64,000 nt of DNA from Candidatus Protochlamydia amoebophila UWE25. Lineage in GTDB: Bacteria; Chlamydiota; Chlamydiia; Chlamydiales; Parachlamydiaceae. The position numbers and the translations under genes were made by a program. The notes under the pieces are model-generated. The model was not told the origin of the DNA and did not search any database. It was given only the letters and a program-made list of their open reading frames with translations. The stretch's first letter is position 1. The number at the start of each line of letters is the position of its first letter. Where the stretch lies: assembly GCF_000011565.2 (NCBI RefSeq), contig NC_005861.2:992001-1056000 (forward strand), written 5' to 3'. Shown in pieces: positions 1 through 8,423 of the stretch.

Positions 1-12
1 TTATATCATTTA

Positions 13-1464
13 TCAAGAATTAAAAAAAATATTGCCATAAGTTCGCTTTAAATGATCAGCAAGTCTGCGAGCTAAGGCTAAGATTGTCAATGTCGGATTG
101 GCATGTCCGGCAGTGGGAAAAATGGAACTTCCAGCAATAAATAAATTATTTACTCCAAAAACTTGACAATTTGAGTCAACAACTCCATCTTGAGCTTTTA
201 AAGCCATTCGAGTCGTTCCCAGTTGGTGACTTGCATCTCTAAAAATTTCCATTGTTAAAGCATCAGCTTTCATATTTAGTTCTCCGACTTGGTGCTTTTT
301 TAAAAGATTAGCAAAAATCTTGAGATAATTTTCAAAGCAAATTAAATCTTCTTTTCTAAACTTCCAATCTAAAGAAACAATATTCTGATTCAATGCATCT
401 TTTTCATTTGTTAAAAATAGATGGCTATTTGCATTTGGAAGCTGTTCGAGATAAAATTTGGTAGCATAAACTATTTGATTTTGGTCAATACGAGGAAAGA
501 TGTTTATACAATGATTGGGTAATCGCTCTTTTTTAAGTAATTCCTGATTTAAAGAGATACCTATTTCTAAAGTTTTATTTTTGTCAGAAAAAGTACGACC
601 TTCAATAATGTCATTTTGATCATAAGGAAAAAGTAATCCTCCAAAACCTTTAGGATGGTCGAGCAAATTTCTTCCTACCCAATCACTATGGTTACCTACA
701 CCTTTTTTTAACTGAGAACGAGAATTAAGAAGAAGTTTGGCATTTTCTATTGATCCGGCCGCTAAAATGTAAAATTGTGCTTCAACGTGCCAATCCTGTC
801 CTCGTAAGGAGCGTACATGTAGATGTTTAACCGAATCTAAATTCTCTGAAAGCGCAATATTAACAACATGAGCTCCTAAAATTACTTGGATTGAAGAGGA
901 CGCGAGCTGTTTTTGAAATTTATGTTTACTATTTGTTGGATGTTTTTCTAGTAAATCTAAGCTCGGAGAAAAACCAGGTAATTGAGAAATTGTAAAGGGG
1001 AGGTCAGCGTTATGAGCATTAGCCCAAGTAAGATCTAATATTTGATAATCTTGCGCGATAGAAGCATAATAAGAATATAAATCTTGATAAGTGATGGGCC
1101 AAGCTGTTTCTGACAAGTCAAACCTCGATTCAAAATCAATTGGATCAAGAGTTTTCCATTTTCCTCCCCAAATATTTAATGTCCCCCCATACTGCTTTAA
1201 ATGCGTTTGACCTTTTTTACTCATTTCAAAAGTAAAAGGATTTTGTGGGTCTAAGGACCTAATTTTTTTTCCTTGCTGCTTAAAATAAGTTAATTTTTGT
1301 GTTTCGAAATCAAACTCTTCTAAACCTGCTTCTAAAAGCAAAATGGAGCCAAATGAAGAAGCTAGCTGAGTAGCTATTTCAATCCCAGCTGCTCCTGCTC
1401 CAATAATACAAGCTTTTGCTTTTGGAATAGAAGAATCTATATAGTCTTGAATGAAAGTAATCAT
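13..1464 (-). CDS. GMC-family FAD-dependent oxidoreductase
   Basis: The 483-residue protein opens with a dinucleotide-binding motif, GAGAAGIEIA near residue 22, as in glucose-methanol-choline oxidoreductases. Such enzymes oxidise an alcohol or sugar hydroxyl with FAD. The C-terminal part carries the GMC signature region (HQLGTTRMA, then GVNNLFIAGSSIFPT and HANPTLTILALA), including the His and Asn typical of the active site. Length is normal for the family. It starts with ATG inside the stop codon of the upstream aminotransferase gene (ATGA, 4-bp overlap), so the two are translated together and probably act on the same small molecule. The substrate cannot be read from the sequence. Confidence 0.85.
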   Translation of the reverse strand: MITFIQDYIDSSIPKAKACIIGAGAAGIEIATQLASSFGSILLLEAGLEEFDFETQKLTYFKQQGKKIRSLDPQNPFTFEMSKKGQTHLKQYGGTLNIWGGKWKTLDPIDFESRFDLSETAWPITYQDLYSYYASIAQDYQILDLTWANAHNADLPFTISQLPGFSPSLDLLEKHPTNSKHKFQKQLASSSIQVILGAHVVNIALSENLDSVKHLHVRSLRGQDWHVEAQFYILAAGSIENAKLLLNSRSQLKKGVGNHSDWVGRNLLDHPKGFGGLLFPYDQNDIIEGRTFSDKNKTLEIGISLNQELLKKERLPNHCINIFPRIDQNQIVYATKFYLEQLPNANSHLFLTNEKDALNQNIVSLDWKFRKEDLICFENYLKIFANLLKKHQVGELNMKADALTMEIFRDASHQLGTTRMALKAQDGVVDSNCQVFGVNNLFIAGSSIFPTAGHANPTLTILALARRLADHLKRTYGNIFFNS

Positions 1465-2759
1465 ATGATCTTTTGATAATAAGAGTGTATTTTTTCAAAT
1501 GCTCTTTTTAAAGAATCATAATATTCATTTTCGACATGAATAAAACTTGGTAACGTAAAAACTCGCTGATCCATTTCTTCTGCGATAGGAAAATTTTTCT
1601 TATCAAGCTGTCGATAAGGTTCTAATCCTTGCCAAGCAGGACCTAAAGGCCCTCTTCCTTCTCCCCATAAATCAAATCCAGTATGAGCAAGCGTGCGTCG
1701 GTATTCACAAGAACCGACCCCAACACTGATAATAGGCACCCCTTCTTCGATTAAACTTTGGATAAATGTAGAAAAAGGTAGATTATTTAATTGAGAAGGA
1801 TTGTAAATGACTTTTAATCCTCCATAGAAGCCTCCGACTTTAGCTTCTGTTTTAAGAAGGGGAAAAGAGATAAATGAAAAGTCTTTGAGAGCGTTTTGAG
1901 TTAAGCATGCATTGTCTGTTCGACACTGATTTCTGAAATCTAAACTTTCTAATGAAACTAGGGCAATCGCTAAGGCTAGGGGATGCGCTCTCCACTTAAG
2001 CCCAAGCACCTCACTATCTAATACTTCAAAAGGGCTATTGTGTAATTCTTGCTTGATATTTTTTCGATGCAATTGGCAGTATGCCAGCATAGCTTGGTAA
2101 ATGTCTTGATCATTTGTACACACAACACCCCCTTCGCCTCCAGCAACAGCTTTACCCATTGGATTGACACCTTGCAAACTGAAGCAAGTTGCATGCGAAA
2201 AATTACCGATCTTTTTTTTATTCCAATATCCTCCATGAGCATGAGAGGCATCTTCAACAACAGGAATTCCTTTATGGTTAGCAAGAGAAAGGATCTTATC
2301 AAGGTCGCAAATACGTCCATTTAGATCTGTAATATTGATAGCTTTGGTACGCAGAGAAATTTTTTTTTGAATTTCTTGAGGATTAATTAATAAGGACGAG
2401 GGGTCAATATCACAGAAAATTGGGCGGGCCCCCATATGAATCGCCCCTGAGTAACTCGCGATATAACCAACAGCCGGTGTTAAAACTTCATCTCCTGGCC
2501 CTATTCCAGCTGCAAAATAAGCGGCCATTAATGCAGCTGTCCCATGACTGAATGATAAGCAATACTGACATCCAATATAAGAAGCGAAAGCTTGTTCAAA
2601 ATCTAGACTGATTCCAAATCCAGATCCTGATAATTCATCCCGATCAATTAATGTATTAATGAGTTTTTTTTCTTTATCTTTGGGTCGTTGCCATTTTTCT
2701 TCAAAAGCTTTTTTAAAAGCTTTTGGCCCACCCAAAATAGCTAATTCAGTTGAATACAT
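1461..2759 (-). CDS. DegT/DnrJ/EryC1/StrS-type PLP aminotransferase
   Basis: This 432-residue protein belongs to the PLP-dependent aminotransferases that act on keto-sugars or similar carbonyl compounds. Visible landmarks are SFSHGTAALMAAYFAAGIGPGD (cofactor phosphate region, residues about 68-90), VEDASHAHGG (the Asp that binds the PLP ring), and GKAVAGGEGGVV with the Schiff-base lysine five positions before the GEGG motif. The C-terminus is typical of the AHBA-synthase/StrS group. The stop overlaps the start of the GMC oxidoreductase gene by 4 bp. An oxidation plus a transamination on one substrate is the obvious reading, but the substrate is unknown. Confidence 0.85.
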   Translation of the reverse strand: MYSTELAILGGPKAFKKAFEEKWQRPKDKEKKLINTLIDRDELSGSGFGISLDFEQAFASYIGCQYCLSFSHGTAALMAAYFAAGIGPGDEVLTPAVGYIASYSGAIHMGARPIFCDIDPSSLLINPQEIQKKISLRTKAINITDLNGRICDLDKILSLANHKGIPVVEDASHAHGGYWNKKKIGNFSHATCFSLQGVNPMGKAVAGGEGGVVCTNDQDIYQAMLAYCQLHRKNIKQELHNSPFEVLDSEVLGLKWRAHPLALAIALVSLESLDFRNQCRTDNACLTQNALKDFSFISFPLLKTEAKVGGFYGGLKVIYNPSQLNNLPFSTFIQSLIEEGVPIISVGVGSCEYRRTLAHTGFDLWGEGRGPLGPAWQGLEPYRQLDKKNFPIAEEMDQRVFTLPSFIHVENEYYDSLKRAFEKIHSYYQKII

Positions 2760-2789
2760 GAGTTAAATAATCTTTTTTTTGAGCGAGGT

Positions 2790-3194
2790 CTAGAGTGCAA
2801 TGTCCACATTTTTAGCTTGAATTGGTATAGTCATTAAACATTCTGGACATTCTCTTGTACAAGAAGCTTTACTTCTTTTCTCATATAATCGGTTCATTCC
2901 TTTGATCACAATAAAGATTACAGAAGAAAGAATCAGTAGGTCAACCAAAGTGTTGACGAAAATTCCATATTTTACTGCAACTGGAGCTGCAGCACTTTCT
3001 GGTAAATGTAATTTTAAGGATAGAGCACTAAAATCAGCGCCTCCTAATAGAAGACCAATTAAAGGCATAATGACATCGGTGACTAAAGAATTAACGGCTT
3101 TGCTAAATACCCCACCGATGATGATTCCAATAGCTAAATCCACCCTATTGCCACGAAGGGCGAATTCTTTAAACTCTTTTAACCAAGTCATCAT
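2790..3194 (-). CDS. mscL: Large-conductance mechanosensitive channel MscL
   Basis: The protein has 134 residues, the usual MscL length. It shows the N-terminal amphipathic helix WLKEFKEFALRGNRVDLAIG, TM1 with the glycine-rich pore stretch (IIIGGVFSKAVNSLVTDVIM), a periplasmic loop, TM2 (LVDLLILSSVIFIVIKGMNRL) and a cytoplasmic tail. The tail carries the Cys-rich stretch CTRECPECLM, which fits MscL proteins ending in a CPxC motif. It forms a homopentameric inner-membrane channel that opens under hypo-osmotic stress. Two adjacent ATG codons lie behind an AGGAG site; the second, at 3191, is better spaced. It appears to be transcribed alone. Confidence 0.95.
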   Translation of the reverse strand: MMTWLKEFKEFALRGNRVDLAIGIIIGGVFSKAVNSLVTDVIMPLIGLLLGGADFSALSLKLHLPESAAAPVAVKYGIFVNTLVDLLILSSVIFIVIKGMNRLYEKRSKASCTRECPECLMTIPIQAKNVDIAL

Positions 3195-3611
3195 AATCTC
3201 CTAATTAAGCAATTAACTTTATATGCTTAAAAAAGGGGAATTATGTCAATGAAGTTGGATTGATGTATTAATAAAAGGAGAAAAAAATAAAGCTTTTAGG
3301 TCTACTTTTGGGTGTGATAAGTTAATTTATTTAATTTTTCTTTGGCAGTCAGCTCTGTGCATAAATCAAGTTAGAATTATAGATAAATATTTTCTAAAAC
3401 ACTTTTCCTGGTTATTAGCTCAACTCTTAATACTAATCAAAATAACCATTGCAAAGATTTCAAATTCTTTTTTTATTTCTTAAGGTTTTCTTTTTTTAAA
3501 GGTAACAACATTATGAAGCTAATGACTTTTTAGTGAAAAAACATTGCTTCATTGTCAAATTAAACAATCGTCATATAATTTTTTTATATTTTAGCATAAA
3601 TTTACCTTCTG
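3195..3611. other. Intergenic stretch without a recognisable gene
   Basis: AT-rich DNA between mscL and tgt, both on the minus strand. Neither strand holds a plausible reading frame. It should contain the mscL promoter and the end of the tgt transcript, but no strong terminator hairpin is visible. Confidence 0.4.
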
Positions 3612-4742
3612 CTAAATCAAATCTTCTTGAATTTGTTTCCGGTACTTTTCCATGAGTTGAACCATAAAATAAAGGTTATGGACTGTGGCTAAACTCATAC
3701 ATGTTAGTTCTCGAGCTTTGAAAAGATGATGAATATAAGCGAGAGAAAAATGATGGCAGGCAGGGCAGAGGCATCCTTTTTCAATGGAATTAAAGTTTGT
3801 CGCATACTCAGATTTGGTGATATTTAATGGACCTTGCTTAGTCAATAAAATGCCATGTCTAGCAGCTCTTGTTGGGTATGAGCTATCAAATGTATCAATT
3901 CCAAGCGGAACGCTTCGCTCGATAGATGGAAGGTCTCCAATTCCTAAAAGGTGATTTGGTTTATCTTCAGGCAGAAGAGGGAGGGTGAGAGACAGAAGTG
4001 TATGCATTTCGTCTTTGGTTTTACCCATGCTTCCCCCGACTGCAAATCCATCAAAAGGAAGTTCTGTTAGAATAGCACAGCTTTCTTTTCGTAAATCTGG
4101 ATCAATTCCTCCGTGAACCACGGCGTACATGGCTTGCTCTTGAGGATTTTTTAAGTGAGCCTCTAAAGATCGTTTTTCCCAACGATGAGTTCGATCTAAA
4201 GATTTTTTTAAGGCATCGCGGGCTATATGATAAGGGGGGAGCTCATCAAAAGGAATGATAATGTCAGCTCCCAAGTCTTTTTGAGCTTTAATTGAACTTT
4301 CGGGAGTTAATAAAACCTTAGAGCCGTCTCGATAAGAACGAAATAAGACCCCTTCTTCCGTAATTTTAAGAACACATCCCCCTTGCTTTTTGGTTCCCCT
4401 ACTCTTTAATTCATCAGCGACAGAGCCATAAGCTAGACTAAATACTTGGAAACCTCCTGAATCGGTAATGATCGGAAGTTTTCGTTGGATAAAAGAATGT
4501 AAACCGCCTGCTTGTCTGACAATATCAGTTCCAGGTTGAAGCATCATATGATAAGTATTACAAAACATCAGTTGTAATCCGATGTCATGTAACATGGTGT
4601 TGTTCAAAGCTTTAACTGTTCCATTAGTTCCGACGGCAACAAAATTGGGAGTATCAATTATTCCGTGAGGGGTATGAATGCGACCAACGCGAGCGCGTGA
4701 TTTTTTAGAGCGATGGATAAGTTCGAATTTAAAATACGTCAT
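3612..4742 (-). CDS. tgt: tRNA-guanine (queuine) transglycosylase Tgt
   Basis: Tgt exchanges guanine 34 of GUN-anticodon tRNAs for a deazaguanine base. Landmarks are DSGGFQVFSL (first catalytic Asp region), VHGG, GIDTFDSSYPTRAARHG (nucleophile Asp) and the zinc site CLCPAC with a His about 25 residues later. The segment that reads GGLAVGE in preQ1-specific bacterial enzymes is GGSMGKT here, and DCVxPTR has become DSSYPTR. Both changes fit the queuine-using chlamydial type. I choose the ATG at 4742 because it forms a 4-bp ATGA overlap with the upstream transporter gene; an 11-residue extension in the same frame to 4775 lies inside that gene. Length is 376 residues. Confidence 0.95.
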   Translation of the reverse strand: MTYFKFELIHRSKKSRARVGRIHTPHGIIDTPNFVAVGTNGTVKALNNTMLHDIGLQLMFCNTYHMMLQPGTDIVRQAGGLHSFIQRKLPIITDSGGFQVFSLAYGSVADELKSRGTKKQGGCVLKITEEGVLFRSYRDGSKVLLTPESSIKAQKDLGADIIIPFDELPPYHIARDALKKSLDRTHRWEKRSLEAHLKNPQEQAMYAVVHGGIDPDLRKESCAILTELPFDGFAVGGSMGKTKDEMHTLLSLTLPLLPEDKPNHLLGIGDLPSIERSVPLGIDTFDSSYPTRAARHGILLTKQGPLNITKSEYATNFNSIEKGCLCPACHHFSLAYIHHLFKARELTCMSLATVHNLYFMVQLMEKYRKQIQEDLI

Positions 4743-5386
4743 GTATTGGCCCACTTTACAAAAGGAGTAAAACAAAAAATTACAATTAATTTAACCATAA
4801 AACTGACAACAATAATGTCTGTCACTGAAGAGACAATTCCATATAAACCAGCAAAGCTAAATAAAAATGTATCTAAAAATTGAGATAAAATAAGCGCTAT
4901 TGCTGCTCGAAAGGCAAAACTTATATTCGGAAGCTTTCTTTTTAAGAATGTAAAAAAACGGATGTCAATTTGCTGAACAATAAAAAAGACGCTCATCGAA
5001 GCAAGGAGTAAACGAGGGGTGACAGATAAAATCATTAAAAATGCAGGTTGTGAAGTATCATTCAAGCTGGGTTCATAAAGCAAATGGATTTGGGAAACGA
5101 AAACGAAAAAAATCATAAAGAAAAAACAAATCCATGTCGCTTGGTTTGCGTCTTCTTTTTCGTGATATTCTTGTAAAAAATTAAGTCCTAGTAAACTGCC
5201 TATGGCAAATGCATCACTTGCTGTGACTTCAAGCCCGAGCAAAACAATTTGCTTGAGGACAAATAGATTGGCGATCAGAGCTTGGACAGCGACCCAAGCA
5301 ATCAAGGCAGTCTTTCCTAAGCGTTTAGCTATCAAAGCAAAGCTAATAATCAATATTGTTTGAATAAAAAATAAAATCTCGTTCAT
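4739..5386 (-). CDS. VUT/YhhQ-family queuosine-precursor transporter
   Basis: This is a 215-residue integral membrane protein with about six hydrophobic segments. It shows family features of the VUT (YhhQ, DUF165) transporters, such as SDAFAIGSLLGLNFLQEYH and ALILSQFLDTFLFSFAGLYG. YhhQ-type proteins import queuosine precursors. Direct coupling to tgt (ATGA overlap) supports this role and suggests the organism salvages the base rather than making it. The in-frame ATG at 5386 is preferred over a TTG two codons upstream. A TATAAT-like -10 box lies about 10 bp upstream on the minus strand, so the leader is very short, and no preQ1 riboswitch is seen. Confidence 0.9.
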   Translation of the reverse strand: MNEILFFIQTILIISFALIAKRLGKTALIAWVAVQALIANLFVLKQIVLLGLEVTASDAFAIGSLLGLNFLQEYHEKEDANQATWICFFFMIFFVFVSQIHLLYEPSLNDTSQPAFLMILSVTPRLLLASMSVFFIVQQIDIRFFTFLKRKLPNISFAFRAAIALILSQFLDTFLFSFAGLYGIVSSVTDIIVVSFMVKLIVIFCFTPFVKWANT

Positions 5387-5650
5387 AACCAAAATATTAT
5401 ATCATATTTAAGCTTTTGAAGGTAGATTTGTTAAATTTAATCCCTGCAAAAATTGACTCATTAAAATATTCTTTTTGCTAATATGTTATTTTTAAAATGA
5501 ATATAAATTTTTTGATTTGGAAATCATTTTGGTCGATTGAAATGAGAAACTTCTAAGTTAGTAAAATCAAAAAATTAGATGAGCCTGTAAAATTCTGCTT
5601 TTAAATTTTACAGTTTTGTTTTTTTGATATCACAATTAATACGAGGTTTT

Positions 5651-6349
5651 ATGAATCTTGCATGGTTATTAGCTGAATTTATTGGAACTTTTACGTTGAT
5701 TTTTATCGGGGTAGGCGCAATTTGTTTAAATGAGATGAATCCTGGCAGTGTGGGGCTTGTCGGAATTGCTCTTGCACATGGACTTGCCATTGCTGTGATG
5801 GTATCTAACGTTGGCCATATTTCAGGGGGAAAACTTAATCCAGCTGTTTCTATAGGAGTCTTAATCGGTGGAAGGTCGGACTGGAAAACAACAGTGGCAG
5901 AAATTTTTGCTCAGTTAGCAGGTGCTGTATTTGCAGCACTATGCCTTAAAATAATCTTTCCAACGGATGTCACAGAAGTGACAAAATTAGGAACGCCTGT
6001 TTTAGCAGATGGAGTTTCTATGGGAATAGGTATTATGGCTGAGGCAATTTTAACATTTCTCTTAGTATTTACCGTTTACGCCGCTGCAGTTGATCCGAAA
6101 GGGGCTTTTAAATCAATTGCTGGTTTTACTATTGGTGGTGTAATTATCTTTGATATACTTGTAGGTGGTGGATTAACAGGTGCAGCCATGAATCCTGCTC
6201 GCGCATTTGGACCTGCTCTTGTAAGCGGAGAATGGATAGATCAAATTGTTTATTGGATTGGTCCAATTCTTGGTGGATTGTTAGCTGGTTTACTTTATAG
6301 CAAATTGATGTTAAAAGATTTAACAACTTTATCTACTCCTTCCGTTTAA
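5651..6349 (+). CDS. Aquaporin / MIP-family channel
   Basis: The channel has 232 residues, six transmembrane segments and two NPA boxes (NPA at residues 63-65 and 181-183). Aligned by eye on AqpZ, the aromatic/arginine filter reads His43, Ile169, Ala178, Arg184. That differs from the Phe/His/Thr/Arg of classic water-only AqpZ and resembles plant tonoplast intrinsic proteins, so transport of water plus small neutral solutes is plausible. The ATG at 5651 follows a GAGG site; an in-frame TTG at 5624 is less likely. It is a single gene closed by a strong terminator immediately downstream. Confidence 0.92.
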   Translation: MNLAWLLAEFIGTFTLIFIGVGAICLNEMNPGSVGLVGIALAHGLAIAVMVSNVGHISGGKLNPAVSIGVLIGGRSDWKTTVAEIFAQLAGAVFAALCLKIIFPTDVTEVTKLGTPVLADGVSMGIGIMAEAILTFLLVFTVYAAAVDPKGAFKSIAGFTIGGVIIFDILVGGGLTGAAMNPARAFGPALVSGEWIDQIVYWIGPILGGLLAGLLYSKLMLKDLTTLSTPSV

Positions 6350-6358
6350 TTTATTGGA

Positions 6359-6390
6359 GACTGAATCTCTAATTATTCAGTCTTTTTTTT
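6359..6390 (+). terminator. Rho-independent terminator of the aquaporin gene
   Basis: An 8-bp perfect stem (GACTGAAT / ATTCAGTC) with an 8-nt loop is followed by eight T residues. It begins 9 bp after the aquaporin stop codon. Confidence 0.9.
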
Positions 6391-6472
6391 AATTATTAAA
6401 AAATTCCTAAATATTAAATGAAATTTAATAAAAGTCAATTTTGTTTGGAATTTAATTTAAATATTAAAAGTT

Positions 6473-7293
6473 GGTAGTGCTAAATAGGTAAGGCTATTTC
6501 AATAAACTGATCTAATTTGATAGATTAATTATTCTAATTCAAGCGGAGAAGAGCAATGAGATGTACGCACTGTGGCTCAGATTTGGTAAAGAAGAATGGT
6601 TATACAAGACATGAAAAGCAAAATTTTCGCTGTTTAGAGTGTGGCAAACAGTGGAGCGAAAATAAGGAAGCTAAAATCATTAACGAACAAACAAAGGAAC
6701 TTGTCAGAAAAGCTCTTTTAGAAAAGGTATCTTTGAATGGAATTTGTAGAATTTTTGATGTAAGCATGCCATGGCTGCTAGATTTTATTAATTTCATTAT
6801 CAATGATTTGCCTGAGGATTTAAATGCACAAGTCACATGTTGTGAGAAAGATGAATTGGAAGTGGCTAAACTTGAAGTAGATGAGCTATGGAATTTTGTA
6901 GGAAATAAGAAAAATGATCAGTGGTTATGGCTCATCTTGCATAAAAAAAGTCGTCAAGTGCTTGCTATGCAAGTGGGTCCTCGAGATAAAAAAACCGCTG
7001 AGCTTCTTTTTGCAAAACTACCCGAATCATTAAAAAAAAAGCCCTCTATTTCACTGATAAGTTTAATGTCTATTATGAAACCATTCCTTGGAGTCAACAT
7101 CAACCAGTTAGCAAGCAATCTGGTCAGACAAGCTACATTGAAAGATTTAATTATACTCTCAGACAAAGATGTGCAAGACTTGTAAGGAAAACACTTTCAT
7201 TTTCTAAAAAACTAACTAATCACATTGGGTTAATAAAATACTTTATTTGTGATTACAATAGGCAATTGAGAGCCTTACCTATTTAGTACTACC
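6473..7293 (+). mobile_element. IS1-family insertion sequence, copy 1 (complete)
   Basis: The 821-bp element is bounded by terminal inverted repeats at 6473-6495 and 7271-7293 that match at 22 of 23 positions. It is flanked by a perfect 8-bp direct repeat, TAAAAGTT (6465-6472 and 7294-7301), the expected target duplication for this family. The intact repeats and duplication make this the most recent insertion in the window. It sits between the aquaporin terminator and the F-box pseudogene. Copies with decayed ends lie at 16247-17066 and 60454-61263, and a more distant relative at about 12688-13475. Confidence 0.95.
6556..7286 (+). CDS. IS1-family transposase, read in two frames across a poly-A run
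   Basis: The N-terminus has a zinc-finger (CTHCGSDLVKKNGYTR, then CLECGKQW, residues 3-36), as in InsA. A helix-turn-helix region and the first catalytic Asp (LEVDELW) follow. The first frame stops at 7185, but its last ~48 codons are nonsense compared with other family members. From the nine-A run at 7032-7040 the sister frame continues with family sequence (YFTDKFNVYYE, then TSYIERFNYTLRQR with the catalytic Glu) to a stop at 7284-7286 inside the right inverted repeat. A -1 shift, or slippage to seven or ten A, gives a full-length DDE transposase of about 242 residues. Confidence 0.85.
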
Positions 7294-7360
7294 TAAAAGT
7301 TTTATTTTATTCATAATAATATATATTTATGTTTTTAAAATTTAATATAAATGGGTATTC

Positions 7361-7828
7361 ATGGGTCCAGTTAATAGTACGTCACCACTTCAAAAAATTA
7401 TTCCAGTTGAAGTCAATTTACAAATCCTTTCATTTTTAGGAAAAAGAGACCTACAAGCAATTGCCTGCACATGCAAAATATTTGAAAATTTATCAAAGGA
7501 TTTTCAAATATGGAAACCCAAAACTGAAATTGAATTTGGGGAATTGGTAGCTAAAGGAGCGAAACAACCCCATAAGAGTTGAAAGCAAACTTATGAAGAG
7601 CTTAAAGTTAGCAAAACAACTCGTGAAGAAAGTACAGAACAGATCATTCAGACGCAAATAAAAAAAACAACAACGAATGATCTTCAATTTCGCACAAATA
7701 GTGCAGCTTCAGCACTATTTGGATTTGCGACGCCTAATCTGAGCACGCATTATTCTCCAACTGGGCAAATAGGTTCACTTGGTAATCGCAAAATAACTGT
7801 TTACAAAAAAAAATGCTTAATAACATGA
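7361..7828 (+). pseudogene. F-box protein interrupted by a single TGA
   Basis: Residues 12-52 match an F-box: IIPVEVNLQILSFLGKRDL, then CTCKIFENLSKDFQIWK. F-box proteins recruit SCF ubiquitin ligases in eukaryotes, and chlamydiae of amoebae are known to encode them as likely effectors. The first frame ends at TGA 7580-7582, but the same frame stays open for 81 more codons to TGA 7826-7828. The TGA falls where a Trp is expected (KSxKQTYEEL, like the WKQLY element after an F-box). The tail is Ser/Thr-rich and ends KITVYKKKCLIT. A terminator follows at once, so the unit was a 155-codon gene broken by one nonsense change. Confidence 0.75.
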
Positions 7829-7837
7829 GTGATTTTT

Positions 7838-7865
7838 GCCCCTTGAATAAAGGGGCTATTTTATA
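7838..7865 (+). terminator. Terminator of the F-box gene
   Basis: A perfect 7-bp GC-rich stem (GCCCCTT / AAGGGGC, 5-nt loop) is followed by TATTTTATA, starting 9 bp after the end of the F-box frame. Confidence 0.75.
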
Positions 7866-8180
7866 CTTATAAAATTTTGAAATAAACTAGTGAGTACATT
7901 ACAGCTGCATTGTAATAAATTATATTAAAAAGGCAGTTTTATTTTTATTGAAAATGGAAAATTTCCTTTCCTATTATTTTCCATTCTCTATCGATTGGAA
8001 TAAATTTAACTCTTCCAGACATTTTCTAAATGATTTTCCTAATAGAAGCTAAGAGATAATGAAATAAGCTGTTAAAATGAATAGCATTAAGGTAGTGGTA
8101 AATTTATCTTAATATCCGATCCGACATTGGTTAGCAATTTTAGGAGCATTCTAAAAATGGTGATATAATTTGGAGAATTA
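7866..8180. other. Intergenic stretch, no clear content
   Basis: AT-rich sequence between the F-box terminator and a doubtful small ORF. I see no RNA gene, repeat or convincing coding remnant on either strand. Confidence 0.35.
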
Positions 8181-8423
8181 TTGCTTAAAGATAGAACATT
8201 AGAGAGCAATGAAATTTTTGAAACATTTGCTAATAGAACTATAGAAAAGGCGACTGAGTTTGGAATGGATTGTATAGTTTCTCAAGCCTGGTTAGATGTA
8301 GGTGTTTTATCTACAACTTCTGATAATATGGAATATAAAGAGGATTTGAAGAAGACTAACTTCAGGCTCCTGAATATAGTTTTAATGGCTTTTAAGAGAA
8401 TGTTTAACTTTGATTTTTTCTAA
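8181..8423 (+). CDS. Small ORF of unknown function (doubtful)
   Basis: The frame has 80 codons beginning with TTG, with GGAG seven bases upstream. The product is mixed-charge with a hydrophobic stretch near the end (LLNIVLMAFKRMFNFDFF). I do not recognise any domain. Its isolation, rare start codon and short length leave open that it is the tail of a decayed gene. Confidence 0.3.
   Translation: MLKDRTLESNEIFETFANRTIEKATEFGMDCIVSQAWLDVGVLSTTSDNMEYKEDLKKTNFRLLNIVLMAFKRMFNFDFF

Noticed and set aside
2018-2324. Long open frames on both strands within the aminotransferase gene
   Set aside because: They overlap a clear conserved gene and carry no family motifs; they are frame shadows.
5387-5480. 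preQ1 riboswitch upstream of the queuosine transporter
   Set aside because: The TATAAT-like box leaves almost no leader and no preQ1-type pseudoknot sequence is visible.
7580-7582. TGA read as Trp (recoded genetic code) because two genes carry TGA at Trp positions (also 59562-59564)
   Set aside because: Core genes such as tpiA end in TGA, other breaks are TAG codons or frameshifts, and both genes lie among pseudogenes. Ordinary decay explains it.
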